Shown: positions 44,541 through 56,611 of the stretch, piece by piece | How the letters are laid out: every line of letters begins with the position of its first letter | Position numbering within the stretch: position 1 is the first letter of the stretch | From: Cryptomeria japonica | Taxonomy: Eukaryota; Streptophyta; Pinopsida; Cupressales; Cupressaceae | Length of the DNA stretch: 64,000 nt | Direction: 5' to 3' | Assembly: GCF_030272615.1 (NCBI RefSeq) | Contig: NC_081412.1 | Span: 24,243,860 to 24,307,859, forward strand | Translations under genes and position numbers: made by a program | The notes under the pieces: generated by a model | What the model saw: only the letters and a program-made list of their open reading frames with translations | Database searches by the model: none | What the model was told of the DNA's origin: nothing

Positions 44541-44767
44541 CAATAATCACAATTAATTTAATAATAAATATTTAATTAACATTAGAAAATTGTTTGAATG
44601 ATTAAATGATGATAGAATTGAAATAGAAATAATTAGTAAGATTATAGAAGAAATATGAAACTTAGAAGAATAAGATTAACTAGCTTTTAATTAAATAATT
44701 AAAAAATTATTTAACTAATTAGAGGAATAATTAGTACATGATCAATGAGACATTTTTAGGTGTCTAC
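44541..44767 (-). repeat. 5' LTR fragment of Ty3-A
   Basis: Begins at 44767 with the complement of TAGGTGTCTACA. Nearly identical to 191-404. The remainder is replaced by Ty3-B. Confidence 0.85.
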
Positions 44768-45740
44768 AAATCCTTTTAAAATAAAATCACAATTTCGATC
44801 ATAAAATAAACCAACATTAATAGTTCCTTTAATATATCTCAAAATTATGTTTGCAACTTTCAAGTGAGTTGTTGAGATTTAGAAATAAATATAGAAACTA
44901 AACCGACACTATAAGCAATATCTAGTCTAGTAAGAATTAAATAATTTAAACTTTCAACTAGTTGTCTTAATAAAGTAGCATCATTTAAAGGAGTTTGCAT
45001 ATCAAGCATTAACTTTGTTTTAATTCACAAGGAGTAGAAAGATGATTAGCATCATTCATTTTAAACTTGTCTAAAAGATCTTGAGCATATTTACTTTGAG
45101 ATAGGAAAATTCCTTGAGGTGTTTGCCAAATTTGCATTCCTAAAAAATAATGTAAAAGACCTAAATCAATCATTTGAAATTTTTGATTGAGTTGAAACTT
45201 AATTTCAAAAATTAAATTATTGGACCTTGAAGTTAGGATTAAATCATCTGCATATAAAATAATAATCACAATGCCATCTTCGCTATGTTTAATATATAAA
45301 TTTGGATCATTTTTGCTTCTAATGTAACCTTGAGAAAGAAAGAATGCATTTATCTTAGAATGCCATTCTCTAGGAGATTGTAATTTCAAACCATAAATTG
45401 ATTTCTGTAACTTGCAAACTAAATGTTCATTACCTTCCTTAAGAAAACCAAGAGGTTGAGACATATTAATTTCCTCATGTAAATCACCATTTAGAAAAGC
45501 ACATGAATAGGTCAATGCATATTAGAAGCTAAAGCAAGGACTAGTTTAATAGTAGGCATTTTAGCGACAAGAGCAAAAATTTCATTATAATCTAAGCCTT
45601 CAATTTGAGAAAAGACTCTAGAAACTAATCTAGTTTTAAACTTACTAACTTCATTATTTGCATTCAACTTAGCTTTATATAACCATTTACAAGAAACAAA
45701 AATTTTACCTTGAGGTAAAGGAACTAAATCCTAAGTTTGA
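44768..45740 (-). pseudogene. RT (palm) and RNase H start of Ty1-F
   Basis: The segment 45515-45009 is an open RT stretch: FLNGDLHEEINMSQPLGF, VCKLQKSIYGLK, the catalytic YADD (IILYADDLILTS), DLGLLHYFLGMQI and GIFLSQSKYAQDLLDKF. Upstream (45740-45516) stops break the fingers part (PLPQGKIFVSCKWLYKAKL). Downstream (45008-44768) a decayed RNase H start ends at the Ty3-A junction. YADD is intact although the gene is not. Confidence 0.88.
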
Positions 45741-45743
45741 TTA

Positions 45744-46358
45744 CACTATTAGAATTTGGTAAATAAATTACTATGTGACTAAAAATTTTAGTCACGACAA
45801 CTAAAAATGATTAAATGAATTTGACAAATAAATGACTAATTTGATCGTTGGGTAAAAACCACAACTAAATTAGTCACACAAATAAAAATGACTAAATAAA
45901 TGACTATTACTCCTTTCTACTATTAGTCACAAAAATAGATCTACAACGTTTAAGCTTATAATTAATTTTGACATAAATTTAATTAAATTTACAATACTTA
46001 ATAGTTTGACATAAATTTAAATTATAATAATAATTTTAAAAAAAATCTAAGACTAATTTTATTATTTATCCCAACTATTAGAGGTGAGGTTAGGATTATA
46101 ATTAAGTTGGAATTTAAATCAAGGTTAGGATTAATTTTGCATAAATATAATGTTAATTAAAAAATATATACAATAATAATTAACTATCTTGTTTGAAGTA
46201 ATTTAAATTTGTACAATAATTTAATTAAATTTTACTAATTTTTAACATTGGAAGGTAATTTAAATTATTTAAAGTGATAAATAATATTGTAGTTTCTATT
46301 TTCATCATGTTTTTTGTATTTCATAAAATATTTTTAAATTTGACTATGCAATATATAC
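45744..46358. repeat. Left end of the CACTA element with subterminal repeats
   Basis: Short direct and inverted copies of TGACTAAA and TAGTCA. These include a 21-bp near-perfect palindrome GTGACTAAAAATTTTAGTCAC split around 45785 (45775-45795). The remainder is AT-rich without genes. Confidence 0.8.
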
Positions 46359-46393
46359 AAGTATTAAATTGTAAAGGCTCATTAATGGGCCTT

Positions 46394-46925
46394 CTAGGGT
46401 TGAACTCGATCCGGTCACAAGTCCTCTAGCACAATGGTCACCACCAGAGATAGACTAGATTAAAATAAACTTTGATGGAACTACACTTGGCAACCCACAA
46501 TGGGCTGGGGTTGGATGTGTCGCTAGGAATCATTTGGGAGTCATATTGGCAACATGTTGCCAAGGTTTAGGAACAACAACCAACAATATTGCAGAAGTGA
46601 ATGCATCTTTCCTCGCTATTCAAATGGCGAGGAGATTGGGAATGAGGAATCTGCATCTGGAAGGGGACTCAAAAATAATAACTCAAGCGATTACAAAGGG
46701 GACTGTGGTGCATTGGCAGATTGACAAAATGGTAAATGTCATCAATAGACATCTCAAGGAATTTCCAAAATTCAGAATATCTCACATTAAAAGGGAAGGA
46801 AAATAGGAAGCGGACAACCTATCAAATATGGTTGTTGATCTCTCACAAGGTGAATACAAATGACACCTTGTTAGGAAGCAGGAAGTCGAAATGCACTGGT
46901 TACCGTGATTCTTTTCCTCATAACA
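46394..46925 (+). pseudogene. RNase H-like domain (RVT_3 type)
   Basis: Type I RNase H fold as found at the C-terminus of plant LINEs and in RVT_3 proteins. It shows IKINFDGTTLGNPQWAGVG (first Asp), NNIAEVNASFLAIQMARRLG (Glu) and LHLEGDSKIITQAI (Asp). A following FPKFRISHIKREG is typical, and ADNLSNMVVDLS stands where the family ends with a conserved Asp. Stops occur at 46466 and 46803. It fits the 3' end of LINE Pol, with the upstream RT lost by 5' truncation. Confidence 0.8.
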
Positions 46926-48104
46926 GTCATTAATTGTGGGTTGTGAAGCTAAGCCAGTACATGAAATAGTCATAATGTTTCTCATAGTTTGAGTATGTGG
47001 ATGATCTGAGGGGATTTGAGAGAGATTTGTCAGTTGAGTCATTAAGGTACGATTGGTGGAGGTAGGAGGAGGAACGTGCAGATGATATCACTGGAGGAGA
47101 AAACGGGCAACATGATATAACATGAACATACTTGGCAAATTAAATCCATTTAATAAATCCAAGTCAACTTACTAGCAGGGGGTTTGAAGTTCAAAATCTT
47201 TGTATGGTTGAGATCGGTTTTGGCCAAGAAAGTTGCCAAAATTAATTTGAAAGGACGGCAAGTTGGGAGTGGCTTTAAAGGCCAAAGTGAAAACGGATGA
47301 CATAACTCCCATCCATTTGAAAAGTTGGTATGTTTGAGAATATTGGTGAATAGAGAAGAGCAAAAGAAATGAGAAATGAAAGCCAATTTTTTGTTGAGAT
47401 CGACTAATCAGCAGGTTGCATTTTGGGGTAGGATAATGAACGAGAGGCTTTCCAATATCTTTGTGTTTGATGATGGGACACTCATCACACACACAAAGAT
47501 TGTGTTGGGACATGATTTCCTCAACACAGAGTTCAAGTATCAAACAAATGCAGACATTGTTTCTCTATTCCTGGCATGATGCTTTGAATTAGAGCCGAAG
47601 GATAGTGTGAGGAGAATAATGACAAGGTGTGTAAGGAAGGAATGGTTGCAGGGTCTAAATATCTTCATGGAGATGGATGGAGGCATGAAGGGTTTTTGTG
47701 TGCCTCAAAGGTATTTGGTTACACATTAGTGAATATACCCCTCCCCTGCGACCATTCTTAATTTGGAGCACAAATTTTTATAAAGAGGTATGATGAATGT
47801 TGGCTCAGATTGGGATGTACGGGGTGAAATTTTTCATTGACAAAGTGGAGGTGAGGGAGCTTAGATTGCATCATGTGATATGGAATCACTAAAATGAGTA
47901 CAAAGCATTGAAGATGTAGGAGACCCTTCCAAAATGTAGGCGTGGACGCCTGACAAAGCCAAAGAGGATGATACACATCTACACTCTATTGCGAGGAGAT
48001 TCATCTGATATCCGATATGAACCAAAAAATTGGATTCCAAATGAAGCTGAAACTGAAGAAGTTGACAACAAAGGGAAGGATGTAGTGAAGGCAAGCTAGA
48101 TAGT
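46926..48104 (+). other. 3' part of the LINE-type retroposon, no recognised gene
   Basis: One open segment (47376-47579; VAFWGRIMNERLSNIFVFDD, IVLGHDFLNTEF) and a few stops later KDSVRRIMTRCVRKEW suggest a decayed coding sequence. I do not recognise the family. The sequence continues after Ty1-D at 57947-58133. Confidence 0.4.
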
Positions 48105-48109
48105 GGGCT

Positions 48110-49433
48110 TGTTGGCAACAACAATGAAAGAAAACTGAGAGGGGGGGTGAATCAGTTTTCACCGAATCTACATACTTAACCAAAAATATGGATCTGATAA
48201 ACTGTAGCAATAACAAAGATAAGCAAATTGATAGCACAACACACAACACCAAGATTTTGACATGGAAAACTTGGTTAAGGGAAAAACCATGATGGGAACC
48301 TACCCACAAAAAGATGATACTCTGTAGTAGTCTATGTAAATATTACAATGGAGAATGCACATGCATTCAAGAACACTGCCTAGAGTTCATTGCTCAAAAG
48401 ATAATGACCTGGAAGGCTACAACCCTCAAAGGAGTCTCACTGACTTACAACAAGATTCGGACTCAATCCGGAAGGAATGAATTGCAATAATAGAATCTCC
48501 AAAGATCTGATGCAGTTTCAGTTAAGCATAATTGTCTGCTCTACAACACCAATCTTTTCTCAATCACAATGTCAAAGGATGAATCACTTCTTCACACATA
48601 TACCACTCTCTAATAATGCAGACACAACCTTGATACCTAAATTACATGACAGTATCACCTATTTATACAATTCATCAACCTTGACAACAAGGTCAGCTAA
48701 ACCCTCAATAAAATTACATCACACGATAAAAAGATCGACCACCAGACAAATATAATTATATACATGACATAACATGGACCTAAATCAAATCTCCAAATAT
48801 GCAACACCACCAGAAATCATGCCAAGATCAACTGCAACACGTTACATCACCAAGAAAACTGCATAACACAAAGAACATCACTGGTTCAGCAAAATCACCA
48901 ATACCATGCACAACGATCAATATGGATCATCAAAACAAATAGGACATAATTAGGAAAATCTAGCAAGCATGTTAGAATCATCAATAATAGTTGCACGAAC
49001 ACCACTTATCAAATCTTCATCGATCAACATCTGAACCTCAAGAATACTCAAATAGCGATAACTGTCACGAAGAGAGATAACTTGCGGAGCACCAAATCAT
49101 GAACCATATGAAATGAAGATACACAAGACCATTCCAAACAATATCCCAAAATCTCAACTCAAGGTCTGATCACACCGGAATATACCAGAGGAAATACTAA
49201 AGTCTGCAAAACACTGATCAAAAAAACAAATTGCAAAACCGAATCACATGCTATGATCAATTAAGATTCTTGGATCACCAAAACCAATACAAAAGAATAG
49301 AATGATACCATAAATACTCCTACACCAAACCAAAATCCCAATAAACTAATTATTCAATCACTAGAGCAATAAATCACAGGAATATGTTGATATCAATGAC
49401 AACAACATATCCTAGCAATAGAAATGTCCAACA
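48110..49433 (-). repeat. 3' LTR of Ty1-D
   Basis: Starts TGTTGGACATTTC at 49433 and ends at 48110. 1,324 bp, matching 56612-57941. A TATA-like TATAAATA lies at 48660-48667 on the minus strand. Confidence 0.93.
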
Positions 49434-49447
49434 ATCTCCCCCCTTTG
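49434..49447 (-). other. Polypurine tract of Ty1-D
   Basis: Reads AAAGGGGGGAGAT on the minus strand, next to TGTTGG. A second PPT-like block (TGTCAAAGGGGGAGAG) lies about 110 bp away at 49556-49572. Confidence 0.9.
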
Positions 49448-49739
49448 GCATTGATGGCAACATATGAAGGTGAAAAACAATCAATGCAAAGAAAGAAAAC
49501 ATCTCCAATAGACTCCCCCTAAGATCAAGCAAATAAAACAGTTTTTCACATGCTTCTCTCCCCCTTTGACAGCAATGCCAAAGATCTCAAAATAGAAAAC
49601 CAAACTCTCCTCCTTAGATAAACAAATCATGATTCTCTTACCCATAAACAGATAACCAATCTAATAGACTACTCCACCAAAGGAGCAGCACCAACTCATC
49701 AATCTGGATAAAGAGATAAGACTGTAAAGTCCACTAGAT

Positions 49740-51235
49740 TGGTGCAACTCAATGGATCTAGTTCTCATCATGAGGGGTGGATGCCCCTAACTTCTCTCTC
49801 AAATATCTATAAATGTATCTACAAGCAAAGGCTTAGTGAAAATATCAGCAATCTATTCCTTTGTAGATACATATTCCAACTTCACTTCCTCTTCACTGAC
49901 TTTTTCTTTCAAGTAATGATATTTGATTGACACATGTTTAGTTTTTTAATGTTGCATCGGATTCTTTGACATGTTAATAGAACTAGAATTATCACAATAT
50001 ATGATACTAGGCTCATCATAGATAACTCTGATATCCTTCAACATTTTCTTCATCCAAACTACCTAAGTGAAGCTACTAGTACAAACAATGTACTCAGCTT
50101 CAGCAGTAGATAAGGACACTGAATCTTGTTTCTTACTAGCCCTTGAAACCAATTTCTTACCCAAAAAGAAAGCACCACCAAAGGAACTCTTCCAGTCATC
50201 AACATCACCATCCCAATCAGCATCAGTGTAAGCACATAGCATGAACTCATCATTCCTCAGATACCACAAACCATAATCCACAATTCCCTTTAAGTATTTG
50301 AATATTCTCTTTATAGCAGTGACATGACTCTCTTTCAGATCAGCTTGATATCTAGCAGCCATGCACATAGCATGCATAATGTCTGGTCTAGTCTAAGTAA
50401 GATATAGAAATCCACCAACCATTGATTTGTACAAACTCTTATTATCTTTCAGAGATTCATCATTCTTCGACAATTTGCAGCTAGTCACCATAGGAGTTCC
50501 AACCGGTTTGGAGTCATCTAACCCAAACTTCTTCAGTAATTCATTCACATATTTAGTTTGAGATATAAAAATACCTTTTCCAGTTTGTGAAATATGCAAA
50601 CCTAAAAATTTTCATCTCTCCTATCATAGACATCTCAAATTCTTTCTGCATATCATCGGCAAACTTCATGCTCAAGTCATCATCTCCTCCAAAGTTAATA
50701 TCAACAAAAAATTTAAAAACCAAGATGTTATCATTCTCAATCTTAAAATATAGATTACTATCAGCAATACCTTTATTAAATCCCAATTTCAACAAGTACT
50801 TATCCAATCTAGCATACCAAGCTCTAGGGGCTTGTTTCAATCCATAAAGAGCTTTCTTTAGTTTACATACCATGTCCCCATCATCTGATAGTGAAAATCC
50901 ATCAAGTTTCTCAATGTAGTCTTCTTCCTCAAGATCACCATTCAGAAAAGATTACTTGACATCCGTCTAATACACCTTGAAATCTTTATAGGTAGCATAT
51001 GCATGTAGCAGTCTAATAGCTTCAAGTCTAGCTACCGGAGAAAAAGTATCTACATAATCAATTCCTTCTTTCCATGAATATCCTTTGCATACAAATCTTT
51101 CTTTATTTCTGACAACCTCACCAACTTCATTTAATTTGTTTTTGAATACCCATTTAGTACCAATAACATTCTTATCTTTAGGTCTAGGCACAAGTTCCCA
51201 TGTGCTATTCTTTTAAATCTAATTAAACTCTTCTT
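49740..51235 (-). pseudogene. Reverse transcriptase and RNase H of Ty1-D
   Basis: Copia RT: KNVIGTKWVFKNKLNE, RFVCKGYSWKEGIDYVDTFS and PVARLEAIRLL (51191-50967), then VCKLKKALYGLKQAPRAWYARLD (50873-50810). The catalytic YVDD is replaced by FVDI (KFFVDINFGGDDD), so the enzyme would be dead even without the stops. RNase H follows (50377-50063): YTDADWDGDVDDWKSS, SLSTAEAEYI. The end (CDNSSSINMSKNP, HVSIKYHYLKEKV) is read to about 49740. It is broken into at least four segments. Confidence 0.92.
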
Positions 51236-52580
51236 CCATAGCCCTCATCCAATTTCATCTTTGCAAGCTTTAACACCATCTTTAGGTTCAATTTTAGAAA
51301 TCAAACATACCTCTTTAGTAGCTAGCCTTTTTCTAGTCACCTTTATTTTTATCTCCAATAATTTGATTTTCAGAATGATTTAATCTTACATACCTCAGAG
51401 GCTTCTGATTTTCAAATTCCTACACCTCTCCACTGGCAATAGCAACATCTGGATTAATTGTCTCTACCGAATCATTCTACTTCAATTCTTCAGTCTAAAT
51501 GGATTTAGAACAATGTGTTGACCATCATCATATCTGCAAGCTCTGATTTCTTTTCCAAGGTTATCATCCACCTTCACATCTACATTTTCCATTATCTTTC
51601 TTAGTCTCTTATTGTAGCTCTGGTAGGCTTTGCTCTTTGTTGAATATCCCAAGAAAATTCCTTCATCACTTCTTGCATCAAAATTTCCTATGTCTTCACC
51701 TCTCTTCATATAACATTTGCTACCAAATATTCTTAAATATCTCATAGTAGGAACATGACCAAACCATAGCTCATAAGGAGTCTTACCAGTATCACCTTTA
51801 ATATGAACTTGGTTGAATGTGTAAATAGCAGTGCTAATATATTCTCTCCAATAGATCTTTGGAACATTCCCTTCAATCAGCATAGTCCTTGCAGCATCCA
51901 AAATAGTCATGCTCTTCCTTTCAACAAATCCATTCTGTTGTGGGGTTCTAGGAGCAGATAATTGTCTTCTAATCCCATGCTTCTCACAAAATGAATCAAA
52001 CTCACTGGAACAAAATGCTCCTCCTTTGTCAGATCTCAGACATTTCACCTTCAATTCTTGACTTAGTCTCAACCTTTGCTTTGAATATCTTGAATTTGTC
52101 TAATGCTTCATATTTCTCCTTCAAAAATACAACCCACATCATCTTGGAATAATCATCAATTAGCAACATAAAATATTTGTCTCCTTTCACATTTCTAACA
52201 TTTGTAGGTCCACATAGGTCAGTATGCTCAAGATCTAGCAATCCATCATATGTATATTGCTTGCTCTTGAAAGAAATTATCGTTTGCTTACCCAATTGAC
52301 ATTCCTTACATACTAAATTAGCAGGCTTAATAATCTTAGGCAGATCTCTAACAACTTGAGTAGAACTGATCTTAATCATTGAATAAAAATTAACATGACA
52401 CATTGTCCTATGCCACAAACAACTTTCATCAATCTGAGAAATCAAACAACTTTTCTCACCAGCATTCAAATGAAAGATGTTACCTTCAGTCTTAGTTCCA
52501 AAAGAAATCTCTATACCGGAGGCATTTAGGATTTTGCATTTACCATTCTTGAATTGTAAATCATAACCTTTATCCACCAT
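51236..52580 (-). pseudogene. Integrase of Ty1-D
   Basis: The pre-integrase and zinc part is at 52580-52300 (SCLWHRTMCHVNFYSMIK, LVCKECQLGKQ). Core part: LEHTDLCGPTNVRNVKGDKY with the first Asp, then LRSDKGGAFCSSEFDSFCEK with the second and GFVERKSMTILDAARTML with the Glu, so D,D,E is present. The later part (AFNQVH-like, ELWFGHVPTMRYLRIFGSKC) is also copia-type. A frameshift lies at 52030-52070. Bases 51240-51480 are the decayed link to RT. Confidence 0.92.
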
Positions 52581-53917
52581 CTATCCAACACTCGAAAGAT
52601 TATGCTTCAAACCTTAAACATACAAGACATTATCAGTATTATGCTTACCATCAAAGGAAATAGAGCCTCTACCATGGATCACATGGGCTTTGTCATCTCC
52701 AAATTTTACTATTCCACCATCATACCTTTCCATACTTACAAATTTCCTTTTATCACCAGTCATATGATGTGAACAATCGTTGTCAATTACCCATTCATCT
52801 TTTTCTTCAACTTTAGTAGCTAAAGCTTTCTCCTCAATAGTGCAGCTTCTGGAATCAACAGGTACTGGTCCATCTTGTTTAATGGTAAGAAACACAACTT
52901 CATCTCCTTCTGATTCTTCATTTGTAATACCTTCATCAGCAACATGATAGCAATTCTTCTAATGCTTATACTTCTGGTTAGACATGTAAGGCTTATCATA
53001 CTTCTCATGCTTCCCATATCTATCATTTCTATCATGCTTGTCAAATTTATCATGCCTATCATACTTAGCCATTCTCTTCGAGCATATAGAAGCAAAATTT
53101 CCTACCTTATTGCAAGAGAAACATTTCAAGGGAAATTTTCCATCATACTTACCAATTCCCTTAGGCAGTCTCTACGCAATCAATGCTTCAAGCTCATCCA
53201 AATCTCTTTCTTTCTCTTCCATCTCTCTTCATTCTCTTCCATATCTGGATATTTTGCATTCTTCGGGACCATACTTCTACTTTTTGGATACAGATGCTCT
53301 AAATGTTGTTTCAGTCTTTCCATGTGATTCACCAAATTCACTTAGATCAAATGCAACAATTGTTCCAACCAACATATCTCTTGTCACAGTAGTCATACTC
53401 TGCATCTCATCAATAGCAGCTACCTTATGTTTATAAGCAGAAGGCAAAGATCTTTGCACCTTAGCAACAATTTCATCTTCTTCAAGGGTTCAACCGGCAC
53501 ATCTAATACCTAGGACAAGTTCATTCACCTTAGTCATAAAGGTATTTATGTTCTCATCTTCTCCCATCTTCAGCATTTCATACTTCCCTTTCAAACTCTA
53601 CAACTTAGCAACTTTCACTTGTTTATCTCTTTCATACAAGTTTTCAAGATTCTCCCAAATCTCACGTGCAATCTGAAGTCCCATTACATTTGTCATCTCT
53701 GAATTAGTCAGGGCACTCAACATTTCTTCCTTTGCTCTAATGTTATGTTTAGCTTCTTCGAACTCATCAACAGTAACCGGTCCATTCTAAGGAACAGAAT
53801 AGACATTCTTTATTTCCAATAGTCTTCTCCAAGACACCTCAAGTGCACCTCCATTCGGTTCTTCCATATAGCATAATTACTTCCATCAAATATCAAACTC
53901 TCCTTCTTAAAGATAAT
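52581..53917 (-). pseudogene. Gag and protease of Ty1-D
   Basis: Gag starts upstream at 56555 (ATG), is interrupted by LTR-E at 56528-53923 and resumes at 53922. Motifs are LIFDGSNYAIWKNRMEV, EIWENLENLYERDKQVK and, in the open part 53459-53277, SLPSAYKHKVAAIDEM. The knuckle reads CFSCNKVGNFASIC, where the His is replaced by Asn. Protease (52895-52614) has WVIDNDCSHHMTGDKRKF; the active-site DSG reads DND. Both changes would inactivate the product, and stops are frequent. Confidence 0.9.
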
Positions 53918-53922
53918 GATAA

Positions 53923-56528
53923 CTCAATGATGAACCACTAGTACCAAACCGGTACTAAGAGGGGGGGTGAATCAGTACAGACACAAATACAGTCCAAAAC
54001 CGGTTTGACAGCAAACACTCATAATGACTGATAAACAGAGATACTGGTAAAACAGAGTGCAACCGGTAACATCCAGTATAGCTCAGTCAGTCATGAACCG
54101 GTCACTCACTAAGCTTTTCTCTTAGCTCAATACCACATTACCATAATATTCACATGCATGAACTAGTTGACTTAACCATCAAATCTTCACAACAGTGAGT
54201 TCAATATGTTTTATAAATAGGCATAAAACATAGAACCTTCATGTGCATAACAGATAAAACAAAGCATCACAAGACAAAAGCATTTCACATGACACACATA
54301 TTTTTCACGTGGAAACCCAACTGGGAAAAACCACGGTGGGGATGAATACCCACAAGCTGCTTTTTGAACTCTTTAGAAGTCTGCTCTGTTAGGAGCCTTG
54401 TCTGGTTAAGAACATTACAATAGGTTCTGGTAGGAACCGATCCTGTTAGGGATCACCCGGTTAAGGGATACCCGATTAAGGGTTAAACCCAGTAGGGTCA
54501 CCTTGTTAGAGGATTTTAAGAACTCAATAGCTGAAAGGATCTCCTAAGCTTCTCTAGCTTCTCAGAACTCATTAGCTTCGAGTTACCCGGTTAAGGGATT
54601 TACAGCAAGCCGGTTAAGACCACCCGATTTAAGGGATTTTGAATCAAGCCAGTTAAGGCTACCCTGTTAGGGGGGGTGAACTCACAAAGCTGGTTCCCAC
54701 TTTTCGGTACATCTTGATTTTTGCTGAAATCATACATTTTTTGGAAAATATAATTATTTAAGCTTTAAGAGGTCCCATTTTAAGTAATTAATAGAAGAGA
54801 GTTAGATCAAAGGCTTTTAGATCAAAATTTCTTGGATAGAACCTCTCTACTTCTAAATCATACTTGCAATGGAGTCTCCTTCGCATCTATCAAATGCTGA
54901 TAAAAAACCAATTTTACGTTAGCTTTTGAGGGGTCAAACAAATTCATTTAGAAGTTTTGTTTTCTTAAGGATTTAGTCCTTATTATAAGATTTCCAAATA
55001 GTATGATTTTTAATATATTTAAGTTCATTAATATATTTTTATTTTATTTTTTATGAATGTAGGTTTTTCACCGAACATGAACTTCTTTGTTCAATGCATT
55101 GGGAAAAATAGTAAACTAATTCAAAAAAATTATGAAAAATATCTATGCCCTAGGTATTGATGTCTTCTTTCTAACAAAAAAAAATAAAACTTAATTTTGA
55201 TATATATAGAGCAAGTTATGTGTTCAAACGTACACCTATATCTAAATTATAATTAGTCGGACTTCAAAACTTAATAAAATAAAAAATATTCAACATATCA
55301 CTATCAAACCAACTGCATGCCCTGGGTATTGATGTTACAAACCAAAATTTAAAAGAGATAAGTTTTTATCATTTATAGAAAAAAATTTATACGTTTCGGG
55401 ATGCACATCACTCTTAAAAAATGTTGTTTGTTGTAAAAAACTACTTTTGAGGGAGATGGAAAAATCAATAAAATTTTATTCAAAAAAATTTGAAAAAAAT
55501 ATATTTAGAATCTACAAAAAGGATGTTACAAATCCTAGTTTACATCATCTTCAAATTCTTAACGATTTAAAAGTTATAGGTGTCGGAAACTGAAGGTTAT
55601 GCAAAATGTTCATCTAAGTGTCAAAGTTGGTCAAAAAGTGGGAACTAGTATTGTGAGTTCACCCGGGGATTTTACAACTGTTGAAGTGGTCAAAGATCAA
55701 CAGGTATTACAATGATCTGTTAATAGCACTTAATACTAATACAGATCTGTTTAGGCTCCTCTTTTCCTTTTGCACATTCACTTTGCAGGTATCTCTTCTC
55801 TCCTATGGTCTAGTAAGAATCTTGTATCACTTTCATTGGATACACACTCACAACTTTTGCCATCAACTTCAGACAGAAACCTAACATCGACCTTATAAGG
55901 AACATACAGGTCGGTAGCAAAAACCTTAAACCCTAAACCTATTGGGTTGAGCAATTCAAACGGTTCGATCCTGACCGTTGAAACATACTGCATTAAATGC
56001 ACCAATCTTGAGTCAATCTCAAGACATTCTCCATCGTCCATTATCCACTGTTTTCATGGTGGCTGATAACCCATCACGCATTATCACCATTTGACAAACT
56101 TTGCACATTCCTGAGGTAGACAGGAATAGTCTTCTTCATGCAAGATCCTTCACATGCACAGAGCTTACATGGCAACACGATCTGTCCTCCATCATACTGC
56201 TAACTCATCACACAAAGATCACCGATTGAGTCACACAGACTTGAGATACTCCAACCGAAAACCCCAAAGTGGAAGCTGCTTACCAACCGGTAGTCATACA
56301 GTGCTTCCATGTGTCGGTCCCCATAACTGCATGTCGGTTCACTTTGAACAAATGTGCCGCTTCACTTTGGCATATACCGGTTCACACATATGTCGGTACC
56401 TCTTTCTTCACTTATCTCATGTGTCGATTCACACTATGTCTCATATTGACATCAATGACAACATACAATATCATTATGTCTTCATGCCAGTTTACATAAG
56501 GCTCATGCCGGTTCACATAATGCCAACA
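53923..56528 (-). repeat. Solo LTR-E (copia-type) inserted in Ty1-D gag
   Basis: Minus-strand LTR starting TGTTGGCATTATGTGAAC at 56528. GATAA flanks both sides (53918-53922; 56529-56533). There is no internal region and no second LTR, so it is a solo LTR left by recombination. About 1.6 kb excluding the TIR element inside. Its final bases (…GGTTCATCATTGAG) are not a clean CA end. Confidence 0.8.
54674..55664. mobile_element. 0.99-kb non-autonomous TIR element in LTR-E
   Basis: Ends are GGGTGAACTCACAA on the left and its complement TTGTGAGTTCACCC on the right. The similarity continues for about 30 bp (…GGTTCCCACTTTT; AAAAAGTGGGAACTAG). GGGG stands on both sides (54670-54673; 55665-55668). The interior is AT-rich and non-coding. 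A short TSD and GGG ends recall Harbinger-like MITEs, but I cannot assign it. Confidence 0.7.
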
Positions 56529-56597
56529 GATAACACCTCCAGTTCCAATTTCCATCCCGGATCTCCTCAAGTGCTCAAGCTTCTTCTGCAGGATCTA

Positions 56598-56611
56598 CCT
56601 CTGATACCAAT
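56598..56611 (-). other. Primer binding site of Ty1-D
   Basis: On the minus strand ATTGGTATCAGAGG, directly after the LTR end. It matches the tRNA-Met PBS of Ty1-1 and Ty1-2. Confidence 0.9.

Larger units (their letters stand above)
1..44767 (-). mobile_element. Ty3-A: Ty3/gypsy retrotransposon, split by nested insertions
   Basis: Minus-strand Ty3/gypsy element. Going down the plus coordinates it has a 5' LTR fragment (44541-44767), gag and protease (37290-33721), then after the Ty1-1 insertion the linker, RT, RNase H and integrase (7311 to about 3055), a spacer, a polypurine tract and a 3' LTR (404 to beyond base 1). The two LTR pieces match closely: 191-404 and 44545-44767 share the AT-rich block and the end TAGGTGTCTACA. 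The protease-to-RT linker stops at 33721 and resumes at 7311, which places Ty1-1 inside it. The right flank (44768 onward) is copia RNase H coding sequence, so the element is inserted in Ty1-F. All coding parts carry stops and frameshifts. The other target flank is outside the window, so no TSD can be shown. Confidence 0.85.

Noticed and set aside
46394-46925. RNase H domain as a host gene
   Set aside because: It lies inside a retroposon with 17-bp duplications and poly-A end and contains stops.
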